Shown in pieces: positions 1 to 7,569 of a stretch of 26,017 nucleotides of DNA. The position numbers and the translations under genes were made by a program. Within the stretch, counting starts at the first letter, position 1; the number at the start of each line of letters is the position of its first letter. The stretch is from CAZSPL01 sp964608735 (GTDB taxonomy: Bacteria; JAJVIF01; JAPKYR01; CAZSPL01): assembly GCA_964608735.1 (NCBI GenBank), contig CAZSPL010000028.1, forward strand, positions 1 through 26,017, in the 5' to 3' direction. The notes under the pieces were generated by a model. It was not told the origin of the DNA and ran no database searches. It saw only the letters and a list, made by a program, of their open reading frames with translations.

Positions 1-26
1 AAAACAAGACCGGGATACCCGGTCTT
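1..26 (-). terminator. Rho-independent terminator of the DUF169 gene
   Basis: A perfect 9-bp stem (6-14 with 18-26, AAGACCGGG / CCCGGTCTT) closes a 3-base loop. Read on the minus strand it is followed by GTTTT. It lies 11 bases past the stop codon of the DUF169 gene and is oriented to end that transcript. Confidence 0.85.
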
Positions 27-36
27 CGCTTTAAGC

Positions 37-744
37 TTATTCCGCCTCGAATCCCGGGGTTCTCTGCATTTTCGCTTCCCCCGCGGTACACCGGGGTATC
101 GCATCCATCAGGTTACCCATCCTGTGCCAGGGGACCGTGACGAACATCTCGTCATATTTAAAATTGTCGGGGCTCCTGTTGGTCCAGTCCCCGAGGGCGA
201 TGGTGGGTAATCCAGAAGTGAGGGGATAGCCTATCACCTGGTGGCATGTCGCGCCGCCGAGTTCGGGACGGAGGGGGACGCCGTCGTGGTATACGAGAAG
301 TTGTCCGATACGGGTGGCCTGGCGCGGGGTTACGATGAATACGACGAGCTCGGGGTCGGTGTCGCATTTTTCGAGCGGCTTGTATATCACATGCTCCGCC
401 AGTCCGAGAGGGGGCTGCGCATTATTGGCGAGCATCCTCCAGAAAGTGCCTTCCGTGGCGCAGAGCTTTTCGCCATTTACGAGGAAGTTCTTGAGCCGCT
501 GCCCGGGTTTTCCCATCGGACGCGGTGCGAGTCCGAGGCTTCCCATCCCTCCCCCACACGCGCTTGTCTTGGCGGTCATGTCAATAGTCTTTCCCTGGGA
601 CGCATCGATTAGGCCGTAGCATGCCCAGCATTTTCCTTCCATCGCGTCATCCGCGGGTATGTCGGTATAAATGACGGCGACGGGGCTTCCGCGAAGTTCG
701 AGCATTGATTTCAACTTTTCCGAATAATCGCTGTATACGTTCAT
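37..744 (-). CDS. DUF169 family protein
   Basis: This 235-residue protein belongs, by recognition, to the DUF169 / COG2043 family, whose biochemical role is not established. Visible family hallmarks are an N-terminal LRGSPVAV segment, KCWACYG near residue 40, the glycine/cysteine motif SACGGG near residue 61, KLCATEG near 96 and a C-terminal MDAIPRCTAGEA. The repeated cysteines would allow metal or Fe-S binding, but that is inference. The start at 744 is chosen because GGAGG lies seven bases before it on the minus strand. The same frame stays open 31 codons further upstream, but that extension would run through the promoter and has no leader-like or family-like sequence. The gene is monocistronic, with its own promoter at 775-802 and terminator at 1-26. 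There is no signal peptide or membrane segment, so it is probably cytoplasmic. Confidence 0.85.
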   Translation of the reverse strand: MNVYSDYSEKLKSMLELRGSPVAVIYTDIPADDAMEGKCWACYGLIDASQGKTIDMTAKTSACGGGMGSLGLAPRPMGKPGQRLKNFLVNGEKLCATEGTFWRMLANNAQPPLGLAEHVIYKPLEKCDTDPELVVFIVTPRQATRIGQLLVYHDGVPLRPELGGATCHQVIGYPLTSGLPTIALGDWTNRSPDNFKYDEMFVTVPWHRMGNLMDAIPRCTAGEAKMQRTPGFEAE

Positions 745-774
745 CTCAAATCCTCCACACGTCGTGATGCCGGA

Positions 775-802
775 ATTATACGCGAGGAATTCGCCATGAC
801 AA
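775..802 (-). promoter_or_regulatory. Sigma-70-type promoter for the DUF169 gene
   Basis: On the minus strand TTGTCA (797-802, five of six matches to the -35 consensus) is followed after 16 bases by a perfect TATAAT (775-780). Transcription would start near 768, giving a leader of about 25 bases containing the GGAGG site. The -35 box shares bases with the T-run of the upstream gene's terminator (801-807), so the two signals are packed edge to edge. Confidence 0.65.
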
Positions 803-827
803 AAAAAGCCCCCCGGAAACGGGGGGC
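801..827 (-). terminator. Rho-independent terminator of the 848-2839 lipoprotein gene
   Basis: A perfect 8-bp G+C-only stem (808-815 with 820-827) closes a four-base loop and, on the minus strand, runs into seven T residues (807-801). It lies about 20 bases after the lipoprotein stop codon. It is a textbook intrinsic terminator pointing away from that gene. Confidence 0.92.
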
Positions 828-847
828 GTGAATGCATGTGCTGTGGC

Positions 848-2839
848 TTAATAGCCCTGGTGGACCATATATGTGCAATTGCCGTAGATGATCCCGGAAT
901 CGTGGAAGAAGTTGTTCATGTGGCCGGGTGATTCGCCGGCGATGATGTACGCGAGCGGAACGCCCGTGTCATGAAGCCATTCGTACATAATGATCCACGC
1001 GAAATCGATGTTTGAGAGCTCGATGATTATATCGTGCCTCATCAGCAGGGCTGTATATGTGGCCCCGCCGTCGACGAGAGTAACGTCCCCTTCGCCGAGC
1101 CCGCGCACGCGCCATTCGATTTCAAGTACTTCGATGGGTATGGGCGGGGGTGGAAGCACGTACTCGCACCCGATGGTAGTGAAATCGGTGCCGTAATAGT
1201 ACGGGTAAGTGAATTTCATCGGGGTTACGGTACCGGCGGAATCGGTGAAAGTGTATGTTCCGCCGAGGAGAGATGCTTCGGTGACGCCATAGACATTCCT
1301 GGTATTGTCATAAGTAAAATCATGCTCCTCGCCCAGGTATGGCTGCAATGGGGCCGGTCCGCCGAAATTATCAAATGCCGCTTTGTAGAAGTGGTCGACT
1401 TCGGACGGATACTGGCCGACGAAACCTGACACTTCAGCCGACGTTATCGGCAGGCTGGACAGTGTCACGATGTCGTTGTAGGCGTAGCTGAACTGCCATG
1501 GCCCGTCGGAGTCAGTGTAATCGACAATCCAGGCCGGGGGCGTGGCATAGTTGATCATGTCGTACACATGGTCGACCTGGGCGGTGAAATACGGCCCTCC
1601 CTTCACGAGCGCATCCTCTTCAAGTGTGACTGAAACACCGGGCTTCTGGGTTACCGTCACGTTGAACAGTCTCCACGCGGTATAGAATGTGTCCGGTGGG
1701 TCATTAATGTTATTGAACTGGTCCACGACCACATCCTCGACACCGATAACGGCTGGATATACGCCCGCGGAGACATTGTTCTTGTTGTCGACATGGACGG
1801 TGTAAATGTCGGAGTTTACGGTGGATGATTCGTATGTCGCAAACCATCGCGCGGGTGGATTCGGCGCGACCTCGGTGTAGAGGGCCTTTGATTCCACGAA
1901 CACGCTTTGGATCGAGCCGGGCTGATGGTCCCAGACTTCGATGGTGATTTGCATGCTGCTTCCGCCGTCTTCGGAGAACATGAGCCCGTCGGTTGAGTAA
2001 TCAACGAAGTATGCTTCCGGGCAGTTCGCGGTGATGGGATAGTCATCGGGAATGGTCCATGGAGCTCCGCCGGTGGGGAATTCCCACGATGCGTCGACGG
2101 CATAGTTGAATACAAGTCCCTGGGGCTGCCTGATCTCATAGGTCCTGATATTTTTCGCGCCGGGCGTGAACAGCCCGCGCTGGGCGAAGTCCATGTCGGA
2201 AACCTTGTCCCCGGGATCGAGCGAGTCGCAGAAATACTTGAACCCGTTCAACTGGGCGTTGTAGTTTCCGAAGGAGTTGGGAGCACCGAGCATGCCGTCC
2301 TTGTAGGTAAAGATTTCCGAGGCGGCATCGTAGGGGAAATCGACCGGGTTCCACATGCGCGTATAGCCGTCGGCGTTGATCAACTGCAGTGTGGTGGAAC
2401 CGGGCATGGTCAAGTCCCTCGTAGGATAGGAACCGAGAAGGTCAGCCCTGCTTATTACAATACCCTTCACATCGAATCCCGCGAATTCGTTCAAGCCCGT
2501 AAAGGGGTGAGTCAAGCCGATGTCCACCGTCAATGTGTTGTTCGGGATGTCGAATTCGATTTCGCCTTCGAGGGTGAGGTAGAGCAGCGGTGGGGGTTCG
2601 AGGAACGGGAGCACGTTGACGTGCATTTCGGGCATCCGCAATTCACAATACTCCAGCGTCTGGGCTTCCGGGTCAGCTTTGAACTGCCACAAGCCCATGA
2701 GACGGTGGCTCGTGCTTGTCTTTTCCGCGGCTTTCACCGGGTTATCGGGGAGCGTTACGGAAGAATTGGAGGAACAGGATACGGTTAGAAGGATTATGAA
2801 AGTCAATAATGCAACGAGGCCGATTGCCATTCGGCGCAT
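848..2839 (-). CDS. Large secreted lipoprotein, divergent member of the WGLWQF paralog family
   Basis: This 663-residue protein starts with a lipoprotein signal peptide: basic MRRM, a hydrophobic core, then lipobox LTVSC with the lipidated Cys at residue 22. Residues ~44-330 are clearly homologous to the four tandem lipoproteins at 10068-19256. Shared blocks include SHRLMGLWQF, PFLEPPPLLYLTLEG, a GLTHPFTGLNEFAGFDV segment, INADGYTRMWNPVDFP, YKDGMLGAPNSFGNYNAQ and LNGFKYFCDSLDPGD. The C-terminal half (about 330-663) has no visible likeness to those proteins and lacks their P-x-D-W end, finishing YMVHQGY instead. It looks beta-rich, with many Tyr, Gly, Thr and Val and no long helix. The start is supported by AGGAGG six bases upstream. 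The gene stands alone between terminators. The function is unknown; a cell-surface or periplasm-facing binding role is only an inference from the export signal. Confidence 0.8.
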   Translation of the reverse strand: MRRMAIGLVALLTFIILLTVSCSSNSSVTLPDNPVKAAEKTSTSHRLMGLWQFKADPEAQTLEYCELRMPEMHVNVLPFLEPPPLLYLTLEGEIEFDIPNNTLTVDIGLTHPFTGLNEFAGFDVKGIVISRADLLGSYPTRDLTMPGSTTLQLINADGYTRMWNPVDFPYDAASEIFTYKDGMLGAPNSFGNYNAQLNGFKYFCDSLDPGDKVSDMDFAQRGLFTPGAKNIRTYEIRQPQGLVFNYAVDASWEFPTGGAPWTIPDDYPITANCPEAYFVDYSTDGLMFSEDGGSSMQITIEVWDHQPGSIQSVFVESKALYTEVAPNPPARWFATYESSTVNSDIYTVHVDNKNNVSAGVYPAVIGVEDVVVDQFNNINDPPDTFYTAWRLFNVTVTQKPGVSVTLEEDALVKGGPYFTAQVDHVYDMINYATPPAWIVDYTDSDGPWQFSYAYNDIVTLSSLPITSAEVSGFVGQYPSEVDHFYKAAFDNFGGPAPLQPYLGEEHDFTYDNTRNVYGVTEASLLGGTYTFTDSAGTVTPMKFTYPYYYGTDFTTIGCEYVLPPPPIPIEVLEIEWRVRGLGEGDVTLVDGGATYTALLMRHDIIIELSNIDFAWIIMYEWLHDTGVPLAYIIAGESPGHMNNFFHDSGIIYGNCTYMVHQGY

Positions 2840-3001
2840 GATGCACCTCCTAAGAATTATAACTCACGAAAACAGCGGTAAGTCTAAATCATTTTGATGC
2901 GATTTAATCAGCGTTAAATAAAATTTATGCATTTGTAAGATGGAACTCCGGCCCCTATAGAGGTTCGCGGTGCGGCGGGGGGTTTAAGCATCAAAGGGGG
3001 C

Positions 3002-3325
3002 TTATCCTTTCACGTCGAGGGTACCGCCGACGTCTTTGACAGGTTCCGCGGATTTCCCTGCCTGGGGCTCTTCGTCGGTTTCTTCATCCGATTCCTCTTC
3101 GTCCGGATGTTGCCTTCGTTTGCGATATGGGGTGTTGCTTACGATAGCTTTGTCGGGGCGCTGCATCTCGTTAGGCTGGGTCTTGCGTCGCTCGCGCTCG
3201 GCCTCGGCTTTTTCCCGCGCGGCGCCGATCTCTCCCCGCTGTCCTTCCTGGTGCTGCTTGTCGATTTGATCGACGTCGCTTATCTTCTGAATCTGGATAC
3301 GCGCATCGCTGCCATCTATTCCCAT
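3002..3325 (-). CDS. Small highly charged, probably disordered protein
   Basis: A 107-residue protein of unknown function. It starts MGIDGSDARIQIQKISDVD and is extremely hydrophilic. A Lys/Arg/Glu-rich stretch likely to be helical (roughly residues 25-50) is followed by an acidic tail containing EEESDEETDEEP. It has no signal peptide, cysteine or membrane segment. The ATG at 3325 has GGAGGG eight bases upstream. The frame is open further upstream, but that would overlap the end of the neighbouring hydrolase gene and adds nothing protein-like. It lies 68 bases downstream of the peptidoglycan-binding hydrolase on the same strand and may be co-transcribed. Its shape recalls short uncharacterised hydrophilic proteins seen in several anaerobic bacteria; this is a weak recollection, not an identification. 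Confidence 0.6.
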   Translation of the reverse strand: MGIDGSDARIQIQKISDVDQIDKQHQEGQRGEIGAAREKAEAERERRKTQPNEMQRPDKAIVSNTPYRKRRQHPDEEESDEETDEEPQAGKSAEPVKDVGGTLDVKG

Positions 3326-3393
3326 CGTCAAGTCCCTCCGTGGACTGGTCAGCATAAATATACCACGAAAAGATTGAGGAAGCAGATTAGGCG

Positions 3394-4170
3394 TCAGTAA
3401 ACCACGAAGCCCTTCAATCCCTTGTATCTCGAACAACTCCTGCGCCTGGGGTGGACGCCTTCTCCGGCGGAGCGGTCGACCGGACGTGTGTTGCCCTCGA
3501 TCGTGCGCAAAGAATCGCCGTTTTTCGATTTCACGAAACCCGTGTGCCCCCTGCCGTCAGCATAGACGGCGCAGAAGATAACACCGGGGGGGATATCGGC
3601 GCCGCGGCGGACATCATCGATATGAATGACGCTTTTGCGATTGACGGCATCGTCCCAAAGAGATGAGACGCGGCCGGTGCGTTTCAGCGGGTTTTCAAGA
3701 CCGAGGGAACTCGATGCCCTCTGGACGCACCAATAAACGAACGCGGCGCACCATGCGTCGCCGGGATTGCGTCCGACCGACGCGAGATATTTTTCCACAT
3801 CGGGGCCGCGATTTGAGCCGGGCGGGATTTCGCGCACAATTTTCTCAAGCTCGCGGCCGGCGATAATGAGGGATGAATGCATCAGCTTCGAAGTGTCGAT
3901 GCAGGTGTTGATGTTGAACGATGATTCACCGCTGAACAGGGCCCACCATGTGAGCGGCCCGGCGATACCGTCCACAATGAGCGGCGCGCCGTCGGGAGCG
4001 GAATGGTCGGCCTGGAAACGTTTGACGGCATCGACGGTAAAGGGGCCGAAGATGCCGTCAACGGAGAGGATTCCATAGCCTTTTTCGTTCAGGCGTGATT
4101 GCAGGAGAGAGACATCGGAACCGGTACATCCGCGCTTGAGTATTCGTTTGAATGCCGCAGGTTGTGACAT
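3394..4170 (-). CDS. Peptidoglycan-binding domain plus CHAP/NlpC-like amidohydrolase
   Basis: This 258-residue protein has two modules. Residues ~8-80 form a peptidoglycan_binding_1 domain, with the pattern LKRGCTGSDVSLLQSRLNE, VDGIFGPFTVDAVKRFQ and VDGIAGPLTW. Residues ~105-258 look like a CHAP/NlpC-P60-type cysteine hydrolase: GDAWCAAFVYWC supplies the nucleophile (Cys141), GRGHTGFV the His (His209), and IEGNT (about 225-228) the typical third region. Such enzymes cut peptide bonds in cell-wall peptidoglycan. There is no signal peptide, so the protein is either exported in another way, acts after lysis, or is of phage origin; no other phage gene is near. The ATG at 4170 is preceded by GAGGTG at a normal distance. 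The small charged gene 3002-3325 follows on the same strand. Confidence 0.8.
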   Translation of the reverse strand: MSQPAAFKRILKRGCTGSDVSLLQSRLNEKGYGILSVDGIFGPFTVDAVKRFQADHSAPDGAPLIVDGIAGPLTWWALFSGESSFNINTCIDTSKLMHSSLIIAGRELEKIVREIPPGSNRGPDVEKYLASVGRNPGDAWCAAFVYWCVQRASSSLGLENPLKRTGRVSSLWDDAVNRKSVIHIDDVRRGADIPPGVIFCAVYADGRGHTGFVKSKNGDSLRTIEGNTRPVDRSAGEGVHPRRRSCSRYKGLKGFVVY

Positions 4171-4369
4171 GACTTACACCTCGATTCATTCGCTCACTGA
4201 CATGCGGGCATGGAGGGGGGCTGATGGTCAAAAATTTTTCAATCGGAGTGCTTTTGTCCAGATGTACCGAATGGCAATCCGGTGACAAAACAGCTATCAT
4301 TCGGCATTATTTTTGCATCGACCGCAAGCAGTTCTTTCACAAGCACAACACGAGTTATCGGAGATTGAA

Positions 4370-4650
4370 ATGCCTAAACCCAAACTTGTTCTCATCCTTT
4401 CCTGCCTGATTATTTTTATCGCAATCAACGGTGTGGCTTCCGGAGCGCCGCCGTCCAAGGCAGCACCGAAGGAAACGCCCGTAAAAATCGCGCCCAAGAA
4501 TATGGGTGTACAGACGCTGGAGCTGGCGGATACCACGCCGTGGGGGATGGGAGGCTGTATTACCTGAATATGAAATTCATCGTGAAGGAATTCGGAGTGA
4601 AGAAGTTGACCAAGCAGGTTGAGCATATGGAGATAAAGAAGGAGTTATAG
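4370..4650 (+). pseudogene. Small exported protein with an apparent -1 frameshift
   Basis: The ATG at 4370 has GGAG six bases upstream and begins a clear signal peptide: MPKPK, a hydrophobic run (LVLILSCLIIFIAI), then a VASGA cleavage region. The frame stops at 4567 after 65 residues. Slipping back one base at the run of five G's (4538-4544) gives a protein-like continuation, WGDGRLYYLNMKFIVKEF, to a stop at 4648-4650 (about 93 residues in all). One missing G, either a real mutation or a homopolymer sequencing error, would explain this. The family is not recognised. No promoter was identified. Alternatively, the 65-residue frame alone is the true gene and the downstream frame is chance. Confidence 0.45.
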
Positions 4651-4747
4651 AGGATGGAGCAGGATGTGGGTGAGGACACAAACAAGCTTCGAAGGGGGCG
4701 GTATTGTGATAGGATTGGCTGACGCTTGTCCGTGCCACACGTTCAGG

Positions 4748-4793
4748 TTAATTTGCAGAGCTCACACTGAAGTGTGAGGTACCCGTAAATTAA
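4748..4793. repeat. Two-tier inverted repeat in the 4651-4832 gap
   Basis: An inner perfect 8-bp hairpin (CTCACACT 4761-4768, AGTGTGAG 4771-4778, loop GA) sits inside an outer 9-bp arm pair (TTAATTTGC 4748-4756 with GTAAATTAA 4785-4793, one G-U pair as RNA). No T-run follows on either strand, so this is not an ordinary terminator. It lies between the 3' ends of the small exported gene and the nifX-like gene. Nothing else was recognised in the gap. Confidence 0.6.
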
Positions 4794-4832
4794 GCCCGAG
4801 GCCCGACCGTACCTGTCCGACGTAGCGAATCA

Positions 4833-5204
4833 TTATGCGTGGTCGGGATGGTCGCACTGGCTGGTGTCGAGTTCTTTCAGAGTGCCCTGGGCGAATTTGT
4901 CGGCGGCGGCATCGGTATCATCCTGGTCTGTGAAGATGTGCTTGATGTTTGCGGAGGCGAGCGCGTCTACAAGGCGAGGCCCCATGCCTTTCGCGATAAG
5001 AACTTCAACTCCGGCGAGGGCTTCGAGGAGCGGCGAATGCGAGTGCGAGCCGTGTTCCCCTCTCATATGGGGGGTGAATTCGTTTTGTTTTGTTTCAATG
5101 CGTGATGCCTGACCGTTGTTGATGTCATAGATGACGAAGCAAGCGCATCGTCCCGTATGAGCGGCAATCATTTTTCCATCATCAGAAGCTACTGCGACTT
5201 TCAT
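4833..5204 (-). CDS. NifX/NifB-type dinitrogenase iron-molybdenum cofactor family protein
   Basis: This 123-residue protein matches the dinitrogenase Fe-Mo cofactor-binding fold (PF02579) over nearly its whole length. Evidence is the opening MKVAVASDDGKMIAAHTGRC, the FVIYDI strand, a His-rich loop (GEHGSHSHSPLL), and a GVEVLIAKGMGPRL segment followed by IKHIFTDQ. A C-terminal SQCDHPDHA tail could bind metal. Stand-alone members are widespread in anaerobes without nitrogenase and are thought to handle or sense Fe-S or Mo/Fe clusters; the exact role here is not known. The ATG at 5204 has GGAGG six bases upstream. The gene follows nifS on the same strand with a 161-base gap holding a hairpin repeat (5274-5348), so it is likely part of the same Fe-S operon, possibly with altered expression. 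Confidence 0.85.
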   Translation of the reverse strand: MKVAVASDDGKMIAAHTGRCACFVIYDINNGQASRIETKQNEFTPHMRGEHGSHSHSPLLEALAGVEVLIAKGMGPRLVDALASANIKHIFTDQDDTDAAADKFAQGTLKELDTSQCDHPDHA

Positions 5205-5273
5205 TGGTTCCCTCCAGTGGGAATGTGAATTTCATCATCGCGCAGTGCTTCAGGGGAATAATAGCAGATAATG

Positions 5274-5348
5274 CAGCTCTTGGGACAGTCCCTTGGCAGT
5301 GCGATGAAGAGATCGGCATCGTACGTTTGGGGACAGTCCCGCGGGCTG
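5274..5348. repeat. Dispersed GGGACAGTCCC hairpin repeat (single copy)
   Basis: Two copies of the palindrome GGGACAGTCCC (5282-5292 and 5330-5340) are set in longer inverted arms: CAGCTCTT before the first and GCGGGCTG after the second. The whole element is an imperfect inverted repeat of about 75 bp. The same unit occurs as a 96-bp tandem array at 21446-21763, with similar inner sequence (TTGGCAGTG..., ATCGGC..., CGTTTGGGGACAG). It behaves like a REP- or MITE-type element and sits between nifS and the nifX-like gene. Confidence 0.8.
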
Positions 5349-5365
5349 CGCTGATTGTCAGATTA

Positions 5366-6541
5366 TCAAGTAACCTTCGGCGTAAACGGACTCAATTCCC
5401 GGAGGCGGTTGATGACCCCGGGAAGTTTTTCTATCACATAATCTATTTCTTCTTCGGTCGTGTATCTGCTCAGCGAGAAACGCACCGAGCCATGCGCACA
5501 AGTGAACGGCACGCCCATCGCCCGCAGCACGTGGGATGGCTCAAGGCTTCCCGACGTGCAAGCCGAGCCGGAGGAAGCGCATATTCCGAGGCGGTCGAGG
5601 TCAAGGAGGATGGCTTCGCCCTCGATGTATTCAAAACTGATGGATGTCGTATTCGGCAGCCGCTCGGTGGGATGGCCGTTCAGGTGCGACATGGGGATGC
5701 TTGTGAGGATAAAGTGTTCGAGCTTGTCCCGCAGCGTTTTCACGCGGGTGATTTCTTCATGCATGTTCGCCATGGCGAGTTCGCATGCCTTGCCGAGGCC
5801 GATGATGGACGGCGTATTCTCGGTGCCGCCGCGTCGTCCGCGCTCCTGGTGCCCCCCGATCATCTGCGGGCGGATTTTAGTGCCCTTGCGTACGAACAGC
5901 ACGCCGATGCCCTTTGGCGCATGCACTTTATGTCCGCTGAGGGCGAGGAGGTCGATGGGTATTTTCTTCAAGTCGATGGGGATTTTTCCGACCGCCTGGA
6001 CAGCGTCGACATGGAGCAGGCATCCGGCGCCCTTGACGATACGGGCGATGCGTTCGATCGGAAATATCGTGCCGGTTTCGTTGTTGGCCCACATTATGCT
6101 GACGAGGCCGGTGTCGGAGCGGATGGAGGCGCGCAGCTCATCGATGTCGAGCATGCCGTACTTGTTGACCGAGAGGAATGTGACATCATAGCCGCGGTTC
6201 TCGAGCCATTTTCCGAGGTTAAATACGGCGGGATGCTCGACCCGGGTTGTGACGAAATGTTTCTTATCGGGGTATGCTTCGAATGCGCCCTTAACGGCGA
6301 AGTTGTCGCTCTCGGTGCCGCATGATGTGTAGACGATCTCGACGGGGTAGCAATTGAGTATCGCGGCGACCTTGGCGCGCGCTTCCTTGACCTTTTCGCT
6401 GACCTGTCCGCCGAATGAATGCATCGATGACGGGTTGCCATAGAGGTCGCAGAAATAGGGCTTCATCTCGTCGAAGACTTCCGGCGCCACGCGTGTGGTG
6501 GCGTTGTTGTCGAGGTAGATGACGCGTCCGGATTCGTTCAT
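5366..6541 (-). CDS. nifS: Cysteine desulfurase, NifS/IscS class
   Basis: A 391-residue pyridoxal-phosphate enzyme that removes sulfur from L-cysteine and passes it to a scaffold for Fe-S cluster assembly. Features visible in order: IYLDNNATTRVAPEVF at the N-terminus, GNPSSMHSFG, TSCGTESDN, VEHPAV (His103), VDAVQ (Asp179), the PLP lysine in LSGHKVHAPKG (Lys205), GGTENTP and the catalytic cysteine in SSGSACTSG (Cys328). The length is normal for the family. The cysteine loop and NifU partner fit group I NifS/IscS rather than SufS. Its ATG overlaps the nifU stop codon in an ATGA junction (6538-6541), so the two are translationally coupled. A long open frame on the opposite strand is a codon-bias shadow. 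Confidence 0.95.
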   Translation of the reverse strand: MNESGRVIYLDNNATTRVAPEVFDEMKPYFCDLYGNPSSMHSFGGQVSEKVKEARAKVAAILNCYPVEIVYTSCGTESDNFAVKGAFEAYPDKKHFVTTRVEHPAVFNLGKWLENRGYDVTFLSVNKYGMLDIDELRASIRSDTGLVSIMWANNETGTIFPIERIARIVKGAGCLLHVDAVQAVGKIPIDLKKIPIDLLALSGHKVHAPKGIGVLFVRKGTKIRPQMIGGHQERGRRGGTENTPSIIGLGKACELAMANMHEEITRVKTLRDKLEHFILTSIPMSHLNGHPTERLPNTTSISFEYIEGEAILLDLDRLGICASSGSACTSGSLEPSHVLRAMGVPFTCAHGSVRFSLSRYTTEEEIDYVIEKLPGVINRLRELSPFTPKVT

Positions 6542-7398
6542 TGCGCCACCACCACCTGCAGGTCGTCGGTAACGAATTCCCTCAGCTTTGCCTCCACGAG
6601 GCTCTTGAGGGTGAAATCAGCGGACTTGCATTCAGTACAATGCCCTCTCAGCGCGACGATAACCTTGTTGCCGTCGACATCGATGAGGTCGATATCGCCG
6701 CCATCCTTTCGGAGCGACGGGCGTATCTCGTGCTCGATGGTTTCCTGGATGAGGTTTATTTTCTGGATATTCGTCATCCGGCTCTTCACGACCGGCGGCT
6801 TGTCTTTTTTCACGACCGGCCTTCCGTCTTTGCATGTCCATACCTGCTTGAGGATGTCTTCAATCTGCGGGATGCAGGAGCCGCATCCGCCGCCGGCCTT
6901 GGTGTAGTTGGTGATCTCCTCGACAGTGTGGAGGTTGTTTTCGAGGGCGACGCGTTTGATTTTTTCATCGGTGATGCCGAAGCATTTACACACGATTTTG
7001 CCTTCGTCGGCGTGGGTTTGTTCGGTGGGGACACCTCTGTAATCGTTGACCGCGGCTTCGAGGGCCTCGCGTCCCATGACCGAGCAATGCATCTTCTCCC
7101 TCGGGATGCCGTCGAGGTATTCGGCGATGTCATCGTTGGTGAGTTTGAGCGCTTCATCGACGGTCTTGCCCTTGATGAGTTCGGTGAGCGCGCTCGCGGA
7201 AGCCACGGCGGAGCCGCATCCGAATGTCTCGAAGCGGGCATCGTCGATGACACCCTTGTCATCGACTTTGATGTAGAGCTTCATGGCGTCGCCGCACGCG
7301 ATGGAGCCGACTTCGCCGACGCCGCTGGCATCGGGTAGTGAGCCCTGGTTGCGCGGGTGGTAGAAATGGTCGAGCAGTTTCTGGGAATATTCCCACAT
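6538..7398 (-). CDS. nifU: Fe-S cluster assembly scaffold NifU (three-domain)
   Basis: This 286-residue protein has the full NifU architecture. The N-terminal IscU-like domain (1-~125) has three cluster ligands in ACGDA (Cys35, with Asp37), FGCGSA (Cys61) and HCSVMG (Cys105). The middle BFD-type [2Fe-2S] domain has CKCFG (Cys137/139) and GGGCGSC (Cys172/175). The C-terminal Nfu-type domain (from ~210) has CTEC (Cys254/257). It receives sulfur from the NifS encoded next and builds clusters for delivery to apoproteins. The start MWEYSQKLLDHFYHP at 7398 is the family start; an upstream open extension of 46 codons runs through the promoter and is rejected. The leader carries a GGTGAAG purine stretch as ribosome site, a 16-bp palindrome (7416-7431) and an extended -10 promoter. 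Confidence 0.95.
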   Translation of the reverse strand: MWEYSQKLLDHFYHPRNQGSLPDASGVGEVGSIACGDAMKLYIKVDDKGVIDDARFETFGCGSAVASASALTELIKGKTVDEALKLTNDDIAEYLDGIPREKMHCSVMGREALEAAVNDYRGVPTEQTHADEGKIVCKCFGITDEKIKRVALENNLHTVEEITNYTKAGGGCGSCIPQIEDILKQVWTCKDGRPVVKKDKPPVVKSRMTNIQKINLIQETIEHEIRPSLRKDGGDIDLIDVDGNKVIVALRGHCTECKSADFTLKSLVEAKLREFVTDDLQVVVAQ

Positions 7399-7415
7399 TT
7401 TTTCTTCACCGCCTT

Positions 7416-7431
7416 CGCGGCACGTGCCGCG
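7416..7431. promoter_or_regulatory. 16-bp perfect palindrome in the nifU leader, possible operator
   Basis: CGCGGCACGTGCCGCG is a perfect self-complementary 16-mer starting about 18 bases downstream of the predicted transcription start and 17 bases before the nifU ATG. The position suits a repressor site or an RNA hairpin occluding the ribosome site. It does not resemble the IscR sites I know, and no regulator gene is adjacent. Confidence 0.5.
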
Positions 7432-7455
7432 GGATAGCGTCGCCAATCCGGGATG

Positions 7456-7464
7456 ATTATAACA
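7456..7464 (-). promoter_or_regulatory. Extended -10 promoter for nifU-nifS
   Basis: On the minus strand TG-T-TATAAT is a perfect extended -10 element (TATAAT at 7456-7461). No good -35 hexamer is visible, as is common for extended -10 promoters. The transcription start would be near 7449, giving a ~50-base leader to the nifU ATG. Confidence 0.65.
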
Positions 7465-7569
7465 TTTTCGGGGGGAATCGCATTTAGCTTGTCGGCCATG
7501 CGGCCTTCCCCTCCGTCCAGCAATAATGATGGGCAAGGGGAAGACAAGGCGGATTAAATTTCCGGTTTT

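Noticed and set aside
2856..2861. TATAAT on the minus strand as promoter of the 848-2839 lipoprotein
   Set aside because: Initiation would fall inside the AGGAGG ribosome site, and there is no good -35. The true promoter is probably further upstream but was not recognised.
3326..3436. Upstream extension of the small charged protein
   Set aside because: It would overlap the end of the hydrolase gene, while the ATG at 3325 has a strong ribosome site.
4570..4650. Independent 26-codon gene starting MKFIVKEF
   Set aside because: There is no ribosome site before the ATG; it is better read as the frameshifted end of the exported protein at 4370.
5204..6325. 373-codon plus-strand open frame opposite nifS
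   Set aside because: It is fully antisense to an unmistakable cysteine desulfurase, has no ribosome site or recognisable motif, and arises from the codon bias of the minus strand.
4833..7398. Nitrogen-fixation gene cluster
   Set aside because: NifU, NifS and NifX-like proteins are present, but there are no nifHDK, nifE/N or nifB genes in the window. These three serve general Fe-S assembly in many anaerobes.
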